This document shows positions 17,901 to 24,730 of a stretch of 64,000 bases of DNA, in pieces (positions within the stretch are counted from its first letter, which is position 1; each line of letters starts with the position of its first letter). Below the pieces are notes generated by a model. The model saw only the letters and a list, made by a program, of their open reading frames with translations, ran no database searches and was not told where the DNA came from. The translations under genes were made by a program, and so were the position numbers. This DNA is from Streptomyces sp. A0958 (GTDB lineage: Bacteria; Actinomycetota; Actinomycetes; Streptomycetales; Streptomycetaceae), in NCBI RefSeq assembly GCF_004795035.1, contig NZ_SSBK01000029.1:1-64000 (forward strand), written 5' to 3'.

Positions 17901-17925
17901 CCCGCGTCCTGCGCCTGAGCCGCAT
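14923..17925 (-). CDS. Secreted GH84-family beta-N-acetylglucosaminidase-like protein with altered active site
   Basis: Predicted secreted protein of 1000 residues: twin-arginine-rich signal peptide to about residue 31 (APAALA), an N-terminal GH20b/GH84N-like alpha/beta domain (about 50-180), a GH84 catalytic barrel (about 190-480, with RGLTEGFYGQPWSQEDRL), a helical region, and C-terminal beta domains ending in an F5/8 type C carbohydrate-binding module (about 860-1000). Family members remove beta-linked GlcNAc. Here the paired catalytic aspartates are Gln305-Asp306 (FQDV instead of the usual DD), the substrate-binding Lys position is Gly229 (AAGDD instead of APKDD) and the Tyr position is Phe360 (TEF). 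ATG 17925 has GGGGAG upstream. The substitutions suggest altered chemistry, a different substrate or a lectin-like role. Confidence 0.85.
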   Translation of the reverse strand: MRLRRRTRATAVAVAVLGGLLSAGAPAALAAPTDPGTTAVAGPGRTQDGAPPAVWPRPQSIEAAGPAVALTDEVTLVADAAADPYAVDALRTVLRDAGVRTVHETLPGAGPVLRLGGDGASDALRTLGAADRADLPSGGYRLATGRVAGRGTIALDGVGEDGLFHGVQSLRQLIRGGEVAGVTVRDWPSTAVRGLTEGFYGQPWSQEDRLAQIDFLARTKQNRYLYAAGDDPYRQARWRDPYPEGRRAGFRALAERARAAHVTLGWAVAPGQSMCLSSDRDLKALNRKIDAMWDLGVRAFQVQFQDVSYSEWHCSADADTFGSGPEAAARAHARVVNGVARHLAERHPDAEPPSVMPTEFHQDGATEYRTALAARLADDVQVAWTGVGVVPKTITGGELAGARAAFRHPLVTMDNYPVNDYAQDRIFLGPYTGRDPAVAAGSAALLANAMEQPSASRIPLFTSADFAWNPKAYRSEESWEAAIDDLAGGDAGGGDALRALAGNSAGSVLGGAESAYLRPLITAFWKAYAGDDAKALDRAASRLRAAFTGMREAPGKLAGLAGGRLGDEVGPWTAQLSRYGRAGELAVDLLRAQARGDGAAAWQASLALEPVREDIAAGGATVGAGVLGPFLDRTRKEAASWTGTDRAGGKVTEAQGSYTVRLDRARPLEAVTATTLPGAGAVSGATVQAHVPGEGWRALGPLSESGWTQAAGEGLRADAVRISWPAATPVVAGAPPLIIPPLAGASIGTGTAPRVRSLVPWFGDEPAARLDLARGETDAVIGGGPQEVRARLSGRRPAEVRGRLTAKAPEGIEVRVPKRTTVPRGTRTEVPVEITVPAETPAGEYEVPFSFGDERTTLTVRAYPRTAGPDLLRGATASASGDETSDFPASAASDGDPETRWSSPPEDGAWWQAELPAPVRLGRVVLDWQDAYASRYRVQVSSDGRTWRTAATLREGAGGHESVRMDAKDTRFIRIQGDARATEYGYSLWSVQAYAVAGDG

Positions 17926-18237
17926 CCCTGTTCTCCCCTCGCTCCCACCGTCGGCCTCCGAGCCCACCACTCCGCGCGTGAGGGTGTCAATGCGTGGGGC
18001 GATCGGTACGGAAATGCCCGATGTGGCCGGTGTGATGAGCGGGGTGGGCGCGACGGCGCGGAACGCGAAAGACAGCGCCGAATGGCCGAAAAAGACGAAT
18101 GTCTTGCGGACAACCGGCCTTCCGGGAACGGATTGTGACCCGGAGCACGTTGAACTCGTTGTCATAACGCCTACGTCTGCGGCGGCGCCCGTTGGGTAGG
18201 CCTGCTCTGTCCTGTTCTCCACGGCCAGGAGGCCACC
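17926..18237. promoter_or_regulatory. Divergent intergenic region between the GH84 gene and the repeat-protein gene
   Basis: 312 bp without a gene, noticeably less GC-rich than its surroundings. A possible rightward promoter is TTGAAC at 18150-18155 and TACGTC at 18172-18177 (16-bp spacer), ahead of the small repeat gene and malQ. No DasR-type operator was seen. Confidence 0.4.
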
Positions 18238-18504
18238 ATGCCCGCCACCGCGCAGCTCCTGCTCTCCGCCCTGCCCAAACAGGCACCCGGTCCAGCCCCG
18301 CTGATCAGCGCGTCCCCCGCCACCGCACCCGGCCCGCTGACCAGCGAAGCGCCGCTCGCCGACGCCATACCCCTGACCAGCGAGCCCCCGCTCGCCGAGG
18401 CCGTCCCCCTGACCAGCGAGCCCCCGCTCGCCGTCCTCGCCCCGCTGACCAGCGAACCGGCCGCGTCCGGCAGCGCGTGGGGCACGGAGTCCCCAGGAGT
18501 CTGA
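18238..18504 (+). CDS. Small protein of tandem 12-residue PLTSEPPLAxxx repeats, upstream of malQ
   Basis: Not a family I recognise. The 88-residue protein has a short start (about 20 residues, MPATAQLLLSALPKQAP) and then five tandem units of exactly 12 residues from residue 21: PLISASPATAPG, PLTSEAPLADAI, PLTSEPPLAEAV, PLTSEPPLAVLA and a partial PLTSEPAASG. It has no signal peptide or membrane segment and is acidic and Pro/Leu-rich. Evidence that it is expressed: CAGGAGG sits seven bases before ATG 18238, codons end in G/C as in neighbours, and its TGA abuts the malQ ATG (TGAATG), so malQ translation is probably coupled to it. The reverse strand also reads open through the repeats but has no comparable start. 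Could be a leader, a small structural partner of MalQ, or a precursor peptide; function unknown. Confidence 0.6.
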   Translation: MPATAQLLLSALPKQAPGPAPLISASPATAPGPLTSEAPLADAIPLTSEPPLAEAVPLTSEPPLAVLAPLTSEPAASGSAWGTESPGV

Positions 18505-20679
18505 ATGGGCTTGTCCCGGCTCGCCGCACTGCACGGCGTCGCCACCTCCTTCTCCCCGTCCGCCGGCGTCACGGAGCCCGTCCCCGAGGGCACGGTCGTC
18601 GCCGTGCTCGGCGCGCTCGGCGTGGACGCCACCACGCCCGAGGCGGTACGGGACGCGCTCGCCGCCGCCGAGTCGGCGGCCCGCTCCCGGCTGCTGCCCG
18701 CCACGCTGGTGGTGTGGTCCGGGGAGCCCCTGCCGCCCGCCCTGACCGGCCTGCCGCCCGGCACGGAACTGACCGTCCGCCTGGAGGAGGCCGACGAGAC
18801 CCCACCGGCCCCGATGCGTGTCCCGGACGGGGAGGAGCATCCGGCCGGCCCGGGGGACGACGCGCCCGCGCCCCCCTGGTGGGCCGAGCCGCCGCTCGGG
18901 GTGCACCGGCTGGCCGTCCGCGCGCCCGGCCACGAGGACCAGTCCTGCACGCTCGTCGTCGCCCCGGCCCGCGTGCCGCAGCCGCCCGGCCGCACCCACG
19001 GCTTCCTCGTCCAGCTCTACTCCCTGCTCTCCGCCCGCTCCTGGGGCATGGGCGACCTCGGTGACCTCGCCGACCTCGCCTCCTGGTCCGGCCGCTGTCT
19101 GGGAGCCGGATTCGTCCAGGTCAACCCGTTGCACGCGGCGGTCATCGGCAGCCCCACCGACCCCTCGCCCTACCGCCCGTCCTCCCGGCGCTTCCCCGAC
19201 CCGGTGCACCTGCGCGTCGAGTCCGTCCCGGAATACGGGCACACCACCGACCCGGCCGCCCTCGACGAGCTGCGCCGCAAGGCCGCCGAGCTCAGCGACG
19301 CCGTCCTCGACAAGGGCGCCCTCATCGACCGGGACGCCGTCTGGGCGCTCAAGCGGCAGGCCCTCGACCTGCTCGCCGCCGTCCCCCTCACCCCCGGCCG
19401 CCGCGCCGCCTACTGCGACTTCCTCGCCGCCCAGGGCCGGGCCCTGGAGGACCACGCCCTGTGGTGCGCGCTGGCCGAGGTGCACGGCTCCGACTGGCAC
19501 GGCTGGCCGGCCGAGCTGCGCGACCCCCGCTCCGACGCCACCGCCCGCGCCCGCTCCGAACTGCTCGACCGGGTCGACTTCCACTGCCGGCTCGCCTGGC
19601 TGACCGACGCCCAGCTCGCCGACGCCCAGCGCGCCGCCCGGGACGCCGGAATGGCCGTCGGCATCGTCCACGACCTCGCCGTCGGCGTGCACCCCGGCGG
19701 CGCCGACACCTGGGCCCAGCAGGACGCCTTCGCCCACGGCATGTCCGTCGGCGCACCCCCGGACGCCTTCAACGCACGCGGCCAGGACTGGGGGCTGCCG
19801 CCCTGGCGCCCCGACACCCTCGCCGCCTCCGGCTACGCCCCCTACCGCGGACTGCTGCGCGGGGTCCTCGCCCATGCGGGCGCCCTGCGCATCGACCACG
19901 TGATGGGCCTCTTCCGGCTCTGGTGGGTGCCTGAGGGCCGCCCGCCCACCGAAGGCACCTACGTCACCCACGACGCGGAGGCGATGCTCGCCGTCCTGGT
20001 CCTGGAGGCGCACCGGGCCGGCACCGTCGTCATAGGGGAGGACCTGGGCACCGTCGAACCGGGCGTCCGCGAGGCGCTGGCCCGGCGCGGTGTCCTCGGC
20101 ACCTCCGTCCTCTGGTTCGAACGGGACTGGTCGGGCACCGGCCGCCCGCTTGCCCCCGAGCAGTGGCGCGAGGACTGCCTGGCCACCGCCACCACCCACG
20201 ACCTGCCCTCCACCGCCGCCCGGCTGACCGGCGACCACGTGACGCTGCGCCACCGACTCGGCCTGCTCACCCGCCCGCTGGACGAGGAGCGCCGGGAGGA
20301 CGGCGCCGACACGGCAGAGTGGCTGGCCCTGCTCGCCCGGCTCGGGATGCTCCCGGAGGGCGGCGACGACGAGGAGGCCGCCGTCCGGGCCGTCCACCGC
20401 TTCCTGCTGCGCACCCCCGCCCGGATGGCCGGGGTCTGGCTCCCCGACACGATCGGCGACCGCCGCCCGCAGAACCTCCCGGGCACCTGGGACCAGTACC
20501 CCAACTGGCGGCTGCCCATCGCCGACGCGGAGGGCCGCCCGGTCACGCTGGAGGAGTTGGCCTCCTCGCCCCGCCTGCACCGGCTGATGGACGTCCTGCG
20601 CCCCCGTCAGGACCCTCCGGGAGCCCGTGTGGCGCCTCCGGGAACCCGTACGGCACCCCCGGGCGCGCGGCCCGCGTAG
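18505..20679 (+). CDS. malQ: 4-alpha-glucanotransferase (amylomaltase)
   Basis: Cytoplasmic GH77 enzyme that moves maltooligosaccharide chains between acceptors in maltodextrin and glycogen metabolism. At 724 residues it is of the long type with an N-terminal beta-sandwich extension. Visible family blocks: SLLSARSWGMGDLGDLADLA, QVNPLHA, SPYRPSSRRFPDPVHLRVE, the nucleophile region ALRIDHVMGLFRLWWVP (Asp), the acid/base VVIGEDLGTVEPGVREAL (Glu) and TTHDLPSTAARLTG. ATG 18505 follows directly on the stop of the small repeat gene, with AGGAG inside that gene's end. Confidence 0.95.
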   Translation: MGLSRLAALHGVATSFSPSAGVTEPVPEGTVVAVLGALGVDATTPEAVRDALAAAESAARSRLLPATLVVWSGEPLPPALTGLPPGTELTVRLEEADETPPAPMRVPDGEEHPAGPGDDAPAPPWWAEPPLGVHRLAVRAPGHEDQSCTLVVAPARVPQPPGRTHGFLVQLYSLLSARSWGMGDLGDLADLASWSGRCLGAGFVQVNPLHAAVIGSPTDPSPYRPSSRRFPDPVHLRVESVPEYGHTTDPAALDELRRKAAELSDAVLDKGALIDRDAVWALKRQALDLLAAVPLTPGRRAAYCDFLAAQGRALEDHALWCALAEVHGSDWHGWPAELRDPRSDATARARSELLDRVDFHCRLAWLTDAQLADAQRAARDAGMAVGIVHDLAVGVHPGGADTWAQQDAFAHGMSVGAPPDAFNARGQDWGLPPWRPDTLAASGYAPYRGLLRGVLAHAGALRIDHVMGLFRLWWVPEGRPPTEGTYVTHDAEAMLAVLVLEAHRAGTVVIGEDLGTVEPGVREALARRGVLGTSVLWFERDWSGTGRPLAPEQWREDCLATATTHDLPSTAARLTGDHVTLRHRLGLLTRPLDEERREDGADTAEWLALLARLGMLPEGGDDEEAAVRAVHRFLLRTPARMAGVWLPDTIGDRRPQNLPGTWDQYPNWRLPIADAEGRPVTLEELASSPRLHRLMDVLRPRQDPPGARVAPPGTRTAPPGARPA

Positions 20680-20687
20680 GCGTTCGC

Positions 20688-20693
20688 TACGTT
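20688..20693 (+). promoter_or_regulatory. Candidate -10 box of a leaderless transcript
   Basis: TACGTT ends six bases before the GTG start of the 76-residue membrane protein, so transcription should start at or next to the start codon. No clear -35 element. Confidence 0.45.
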
Positions 20694-20699
20694 TGCACC

Positions 20700-20930
20700 G
20701 TGGACAAGAAGAACGCTATGCGCGCCGGCGCCGTCGCCGCCGGAACGACGCTGATGATGCTGCTCATGTCGTCCCCCGCGCTCGCGCTCACCCGCGACGA
20801 CGGCGACGACCCGGGTCCCGGCCTGAGCGTGATCGACACGGTCGGTCTGTACGTCGTGGCGCCCATCGTCCTGTTCGCGATCATCGCGGGCCTGGTCATG
20901 GTCCTCGACAAGTCCAAGAAGCAGGTCTGA
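20700..20930 (+). CDS. Small membrane or secreted protein, apparently leaderless
   Basis: Short conserved-looking protein of 76 residues with no named function. It has a basic start, a hydrophobic signal-like segment (TTLMMLLMSSPALA), a short acidic linker (TRDDGDDPGPG) and a C-terminal membrane span (VVAPIVLFAIIAGLVMVL) ending in basic residues (DKSKKQV). The predicted topology is a small exported domain anchored near the membrane. GTG 20700 has no ribosome site; instead TACGTT at 20688-20693 is placed as a -10 box six bases before it, which fits a leaderless mRNA. Sits 20 bases after malQ. Confidence 0.75.
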   Translation: MDKKNAMRAGAVAAGTTLMMLLMSSPALALTRDDGDDPGPGLSVIDTVGLYVVAPIVLFAIIAGLVMVLDKSKKQV

Positions 20931-20981
20931 CACCTGCCCGGTGACCAGGGCCCCCGGGCCCCGGTCCCGCCCCGCACAGCA

Positions 20982-21022
20982 CGGGTGCGCCGCACGGTAG
21001 CCGGTACCGCGCGGCGCACCCG
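20982..21022. terminator. Hairpin between the small membrane protein and the LysR gene
   Basis: Twelve-base inverted repeat (GGGTGCGCCGC core at 20983-20993 with its complement at 21011-21021, plus one flanking pair) around a 17-base loop that itself contains CGGTACCG. Likely terminator of the upstream transcript. Confidence 0.6.
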
Positions 21023-21070
21023 CATGTCCGGAGCCATCTCCTGGCCCGTGCGCGGCGGTAGGTTGCGGCC

Positions 21071-21991
21071 ATGACCGAGTGGGACGTCAAGAAGCTCCGC
21101 ATCCTGCGCACCCTGCGCGACCGGGGCACGGTCACCGCGACCGCCGACGCCCTGCTGATGACCCCGTCGGCCGTCTCCCAGCAGCTCTCCAACCTGGCGA
21201 AACAGCTCGGTGTGCCCCTCCTGGAGGCCCAAGGCCGGCGCGTCCGCCTGACCGACGCCGCCCACCTCGTCCTGCGGCACGCCGAGGCGGTCTTCGCCCA
21301 ACTGGAGCGCGCCGACGCGGAACTGACCGGCTATCTGCGCGGCGAGGCCGGCGAGGTGCGCGTCGCCGCCTTCGCCACCGCCGTACCCGCCCTCGTCGTC
21401 CCGGCCGTGCGGCGGCTGCGCGCCGACGGCCGCCCCGGGCCGGACGTCCGGGTACGGGAGGCGGAGGCCGCGCAGGCGTACGACCTCCTGGCCGCCGCCG
21501 AGGTCGACCTCGCGCTGTCGCTGGCCGCCCACGCACCCACCGCCGCCGATCCCGGGTTCGCCGTGCTGCCGCTGCTCGCCGACCCGCTCGACGTGGCGCT
21601 GCCGGCCGGGCACCGGCTCGCGGACGCGCCCGGGCTACGGCTGGCCGACCTGTCCGCCGAGCCGTGGATCTTCGGCGGGTCGGAGCCCTGGTCGGAGATC
21701 ACCACGGCCGCGTGCCAGGCCGCGGGCTTCGTACCCGAGCAGGCGCACAGCGCCTCCGGCTGGACCGCGATCCTCGCCATGGTGGAGGCGGACATGGGCG
21801 TCGCCCTGATCCCGCGCATGGCGTCGGCGGAGCGGCACGCCCGGAACGGGGTGGTGATGCGGGTCCTCGACGCCGACCGGCCCCGGCGCCATGTGGTCGC
21901 CGCCGTCCGGCGCGGCGCGGAGGAGGGGCCCGCGGTCGCCCGGCTCCTCGAAGCCCTGCGCGAGACCGCCGAACCGTTCAGCACGCCTTAA
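21071..21991 (+). CDS. LysR-family transcriptional regulator
   Basis: Regulator of 306 residues. The N-terminal winged helix-turn-helix is at about 5-65 (LRILRTLRDRGTVTATADAL then MTPSAVSQQLSNLAKQLG), a linker helix follows, and the rest is a two-lobed effector-binding domain (about 90-295). It is followed on the same strand after 58 bases by an allantoicase gene, so it may control purine-derived ureide use; this is inference from position. The ATG at 21071 is preceded by a weak GGTAGG-type sequence. Confidence 0.92.
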   Translation: MTEWDVKKLRILRTLRDRGTVTATADALLMTPSAVSQQLSNLAKQLGVPLLEAQGRRVRLTDAAHLVLRHAEAVFAQLERADAELTGYLRGEAGEVRVAAFATAVPALVVPAVRRLRADGRPGPDVRVREAEAAQAYDLLAAAEVDLALSLAAHAPTAADPGFAVLPLLADPLDVALPAGHRLADAPGLRLADLSAEPWIFGGSEPWSEITTAACQAAGFVPEQAHSASGWTAILAMVEADMGVALIPRMASAERHARNGVVMRVLDADRPRRHVVAAVRRGAEEGPAVARLLEALRETAEPFSTP

Positions 21992-22000
21992 CGGACCGTA

Positions 22001-22040
22001 CGAAAACTTTCGATGGACCTGATCGCTCCCGTCGTACGAC
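22001..22040. promoter_or_regulatory. Inverted repeats ahead of the allantoicase gene
   Basis: CGAAA-AC-TTTCG at 22001-22012 and the perfect palindrome GTCGTACGAC at 22031-22040 fill the 58-bp gap between lysR and the allantoicase. The second contains TACGAC, positioned as a -10 box nine bases before the ATG. Candidate operator for the neighbouring LysR protein. Confidence 0.45.
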
Positions 22041-22049
22041 AGTGAACGC

Positions 22050-23219
22050 ATGACCTTCGAACAGAACGACCCGAGCGCACGGAATGAGAACCGCCACGAG
22101 AGCACCCTCGACGACCCCCACGCCAACGACGCGGCCCCGTACGGCGGCGGCGACCCGTACGCCGACTACCGCACCGCCGACCTCCCCTTCACCGACCTGG
22201 TCGACCTCGCCGACCGGCGGCTCGGCGCGGGCGTGATCGCCGCCAACGACGAGTTCTTCGCCCAGCGCGAGAACCTCCTGCTCCGGGAGCGCGCGGTCTT
22301 CGACCCCGAACACTTCGGCCACAAGGGCAAGATCATGGACGGCTGGGAGACCCGCCGCCGGCGCGGCGCCGACGCCGAGCACCCCTTCCCGGCCCCCGGC
22401 GAACACGACTGGGCCCTGATCCGCCTCGGCGCCCCCGGCGTCATCCGCGGCATCGTCGTGGACACCGCCCACTTCCGCGGCAACTACCCGCAGCGCGTCT
22501 CGGTCCAGGCCACCTCGGTCGAGGGCTCGCCCGGCCCCGCCGAACTCCTCGCCGACGACGTGAAGTGGGAGGAGATCGTCCCCCCGACCCCCGTACGCGG
22601 CCACGCCGCCAACGGCTTCGAGATCACCGGCGGACGCCGCTACACCCACATCCGCCTCTGCCAGCACCCCGACGGCGGCATCGCCCGCCTCCGCGTGCAC
22701 GGCGAGGTGGTCCCCGACCCGTCCTGGCTCGCCACGCTCGGCACGTTCGACCTGGTCTCGGTCCTGAACGGCGGCAGCTACGAGGACGCCTCGGACCGCT
22801 TCTACTCCTCGCCGACCCAGATCATCCTGCCCGGCACCTCCCGCAAGATGGACGACGGCTGGGAGAACCGCCGCCGCCGGGTCCGCGACACCAACGACTG
22901 GGTCCGCTTCCGGCTGCCCGCCCAGGGCGCGGTCCGCGCGGTCGAGATCGACACCGCCTACCTCCTGGGCAACGCGGCCGGCTGGATCGCCCTCCAGGGC
23001 CGGGACGGCGAGAGCGGCGAGTGGTTCGAGATCATCCCGCGCACCCGGCTCCAGCCCGACACCCCGCACCGCTTCGCGCTGCCGGCCGAGGCCGTCGTCA
23101 CCCACGTCCGGCTGGACGCCTTCCCCGACGGCGGGGTGGCCCGGATGCGGCTGCACGGCTCCCTGACCGAGTCCGGGGCCGCCGAACTGGCTGCCCGCTA
23201 CGAGGCATCGGCCTCGTAA
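22050..23219 (+). CDS. alc: Allantoicase
   Basis: Hydrolyses allantoate to ureidoglycolate and urea in purine breakdown. The 389-residue protein consists of two homologous jelly-roll halves with the family's repeated blocks: FGHKGKIMDGWETRRRRG and, in the second half, SRKMDDGWENRRRRVRD; also VDTAHFRGNYPQ paired with IDTAYLLGNAAG. Both metal/substrate-side His/Glu clusters appear intact. The ATG at 22050 has no obvious ribosome site and may be leaderless. In Streptomyces allantoicase usually sits with allantoinase; no allantoinase or ureidoglycolate enzyme is in this window. Confidence 0.93.
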   Translation: MTFEQNDPSARNENRHESTLDDPHANDAAPYGGGDPYADYRTADLPFTDLVDLADRRLGAGVIAANDEFFAQRENLLLRERAVFDPEHFGHKGKIMDGWETRRRRGADAEHPFPAPGEHDWALIRLGAPGVIRGIVVDTAHFRGNYPQRVSVQATSVEGSPGPAELLADDVKWEEIVPPTPVRGHAANGFEITGGRRYTHIRLCQHPDGGIARLRVHGEVVPDPSWLATLGTFDLVSVLNGGSYEDASDRFYSSPTQIILPGTSRKMDDGWENRRRRVRDTNDWVRFRLPAQGAVRAVEIDTAYLLGNAAGWIALQGRDGESGEWFEIIPRTRLQPDTPHRFALPAEAVVTHVRLDAFPDGGVARMRLHGSLTESGAAELAARYEASAS

Positions 23220-23230
23220 AGCCCCTGCTC

Positions 23231-23274
23231 CCGCCCGGCGGACGGCTGCGCCCCGGCGCCTGCCCGCCGGGCGG
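23231..23274 (+). terminator. Terminator after the allantoicase gene
   Basis: Inverted repeat CCGCCCGGCGG at 23231-23241 with its exact complement at 23264-23274, followed by a short TTT run, twelve bases past the stop. Confidence 0.65.
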
Positions 23275-23456
23275 TTTCCATTCGCCGCGGTTCCCCGGAA
23301 GTGCCCTGGTGTGAAGGTGCTGTGCAGGGGCAAGTGGATGTGCGTGCTCCCGCCGCTCCGGATTCCCGATCGCCGACCGCACCAGAGGCGGCCGGCCGCC
23401 TTCCGGCACGGCCCGACGACGGTGCAACCCACCGGCGCCGGTACCAGGGGAGTCAT

Positions 23457-23488
23457 GGCATACGCTGCGAGCGATTGCAGCGTATGCC
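23457..23488. promoter_or_regulatory. Perfect 12-bp inverted repeat in front of rsbR
   Basis: GGCATACGCTGC at 23457-23468 is repeated inverted at 23477-23488 across the 8-bp spacer GAGCGATT. It ends 22 bases before the GTG start of rsbR, just ahead of its ribosome site. The two arm centres are 20 bp apart, about two helical turns, which suits a dimeric operator. In RNA it would form a strong hairpin next to the ribosome site. Confidence 0.7.
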
Positions 23489-23510
23489 TGAATCAGAGGG
23501 AGTCATTGCG

Positions 23511-24356
23511 GTGACAGAACACGATATACCCACCCGGCTCGTCGAGTTGTTGACGGCCGAGCAGGAGGCGCTCGGCGCCGCCTGGGTGGACGCGGTCTCG
23601 CGGACCCTGCGAGGACGTATCTCCCTCTCGGAGCTCAACCGCGAGCTCCAGGAGCTGTACGCCGCACTCGTGGCAGGTCTGCGCGAGGGCGGGCTCGACT
23701 GGCAGGCGGACGCCTTCGCGGAGACGCGCGCGCTTCTCGCCGAACTCTCCCGCGCGCGGGCCCGTCAGGGCTTCACCCCGACCGAGACCGCCACCAGTGT
23801 GCTGGCGGCGAAGGACGTCCTGGCGCCCACCGCCGACACCTCGGCCGCGGACCTGAGGTCCTACCTCCAGTTCGGCAAGCTCATCGACGCGCTCGGCCTC
23901 TACACCCTCGAGGTGTACGCCAGGACGCGCGAGGAGATCATCAGCGCACAGGCCGAGCAGCTGATGGAACTCTCCACCCCCGTGGTGAAGCTGTGGGAGG
24001 GCGTGGTCGCCGTTCCGCTGGTGGGCACCCTCGACTCGGCGCGGACCCAGGTGGTGATGGAGAAGCTCCTCCAGGCGCTCGTCGACACCGGTTCGGACCA
24101 GGCGATCATCGACATCACCGGCGTGCCCGCGGTGGACACCGAGGTCGCCCAGCACCTGCTCAAGACGGTGGTGGCGGCCCGGCTGATGGGCGCCGAGTGC
24201 ATCATCTCCGGCATCCGGCCCCAGATCGCCCAGACGATCGTCGCCCTCGGCATCCAGTTCGGCGACATCGTCACCAAGTCGTCCCTCGCCGACGCCCTCA
24301 AGCACGCCCTGCGCCGCAGCAACGCGGACACCGTACTGCCCGGCGGCCAGGCGTGA
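23511..24356 (+). CDS. rsbR: Stressosome sensor/scaffold RsbR (STAS domain)
   Basis: Protein of 281 residues. The N-terminal helical sensor domain (about 1-140, globin-like RsbR_N type) precedes a C-terminal STAS domain (about 155-270) with the blocks GVVAVPLVGTLDSARTQ and IIDITGVPAVDTEVAQ. Thr210 occupies the position of a phosphorylated Thr in Bacillus RsbRA. RsbR and RsbS build the stressosome core and hold the kinase RsbT until stress. GTG 23511 is chosen because GAGGGAG lies eight bases upstream. Its stop overlaps the next gene by GTGA. Confidence 0.93.
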   Translation: MTEHDIPTRLVELLTAEQEALGAAWVDAVSRTLRGRISLSELNRELQELYAALVAGLREGGLDWQADAFAETRALLAELSRARARQGFTPTETATSVLAAKDVLAPTADTSAADLRSYLQFGKLIDALGLYTLEVYARTREEIISAQAEQLMELSTPVVKLWEGVVAVPLVGTLDSARTQVVMEKLLQALVDTGSDQAIIDITGVPAVDTEVAQHLLKTVVAARLMGAECIISGIRPQIAQTIVALGIQFGDIVTKSSLADALKHALRRSNADTVLPGGQA

Positions 24357-24730
24357 GCGAGCGCGTACCCGTACTGAAGCTGGGGGACGTGCTCCTGGTC
24401 TCCATCCAGGTCGAGCTGGAGGACCAGGTCGTCCTGGAGCTCCAGGACGACCTGGCCGCCCGCATCGTGGAGTCCGGTGCCACCGGGGTGGTCATCGACA
24501 TCACCGCCGTGGAGATCGTCGACTCCTTCGTGGGCCGCATGCTGGCCACCACGGCGGCCATCTCCCGCATGCTCGACGCGCAGACCGTCGTCGTCGGGAT
24601 GCGGCCGGCCGTCGCCATCACACTCGTGGAACTCGGCCTCTCGCTCGGAGGCGTGCGTACGGCCCTCTCCCTGGAGAAGGGGCTGGAGATCCTGGCCCGG
24701 CGGGACGACAGCCGTCCGGCCCGGCGATGA
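24353..24730 (+). CDS. rsbS: Stressosome scaffold RsbS (single STAS domain)
   Basis: Single STAS-domain protein of 125 residues (VPVLKLGDVLLVSIQ at the start). Ser58 in EIVDSFVGRML is the conserved site that RsbT phosphorylates to dissolve the complex. GTG 24353 overlaps the rsbR stop and its own stop overlaps rsbT by four bases. Confidence 0.94.
   Translation: MSERVPVLKLGDVLLVSIQVELEDQVVLELQDDLAARIVESGATGVVIDITAVEIVDSFVGRMLATTAAISRMLDAQTVVVGMRPAVAITLVELGLSLGGVRTALSLEKGLEILARRDDSRPARR

Noticed and set aside
18299..18480. CRISPR-like or short tandem repeat array
   Set aside because: The 36-bp period reflects a coding repeat of 12 residues without unique spacers; no cas genes nearby.
18171..18995. 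Minus-strand frame through the 12-residue repeat region (repeats of SLVRGTASASGG type)
   Set aside because: Repeats appear in any frame of repetitive DNA; this one lacks a good start, overlaps malQ and the promoter region, whereas the plus frame has a ribosome site and couples to malQ.
14923..20580. A 1885-residue minus-strand frame running from the GH84 gene through malQ
   Set aside because: The part beyond 17925 is antisense to malQ and the repeat gene and is Gly/Arg/Ala-rich; the GH84 gene has a proper start with a ribosome site at 17925.
23231..23510. Extending rsbR to an upstream ATG at 23484 or earlier
   Set aside because: No ribosome site there; the start at 23511 has GAGGGAG at good distance, and the longer form would run into the inverted repeat.
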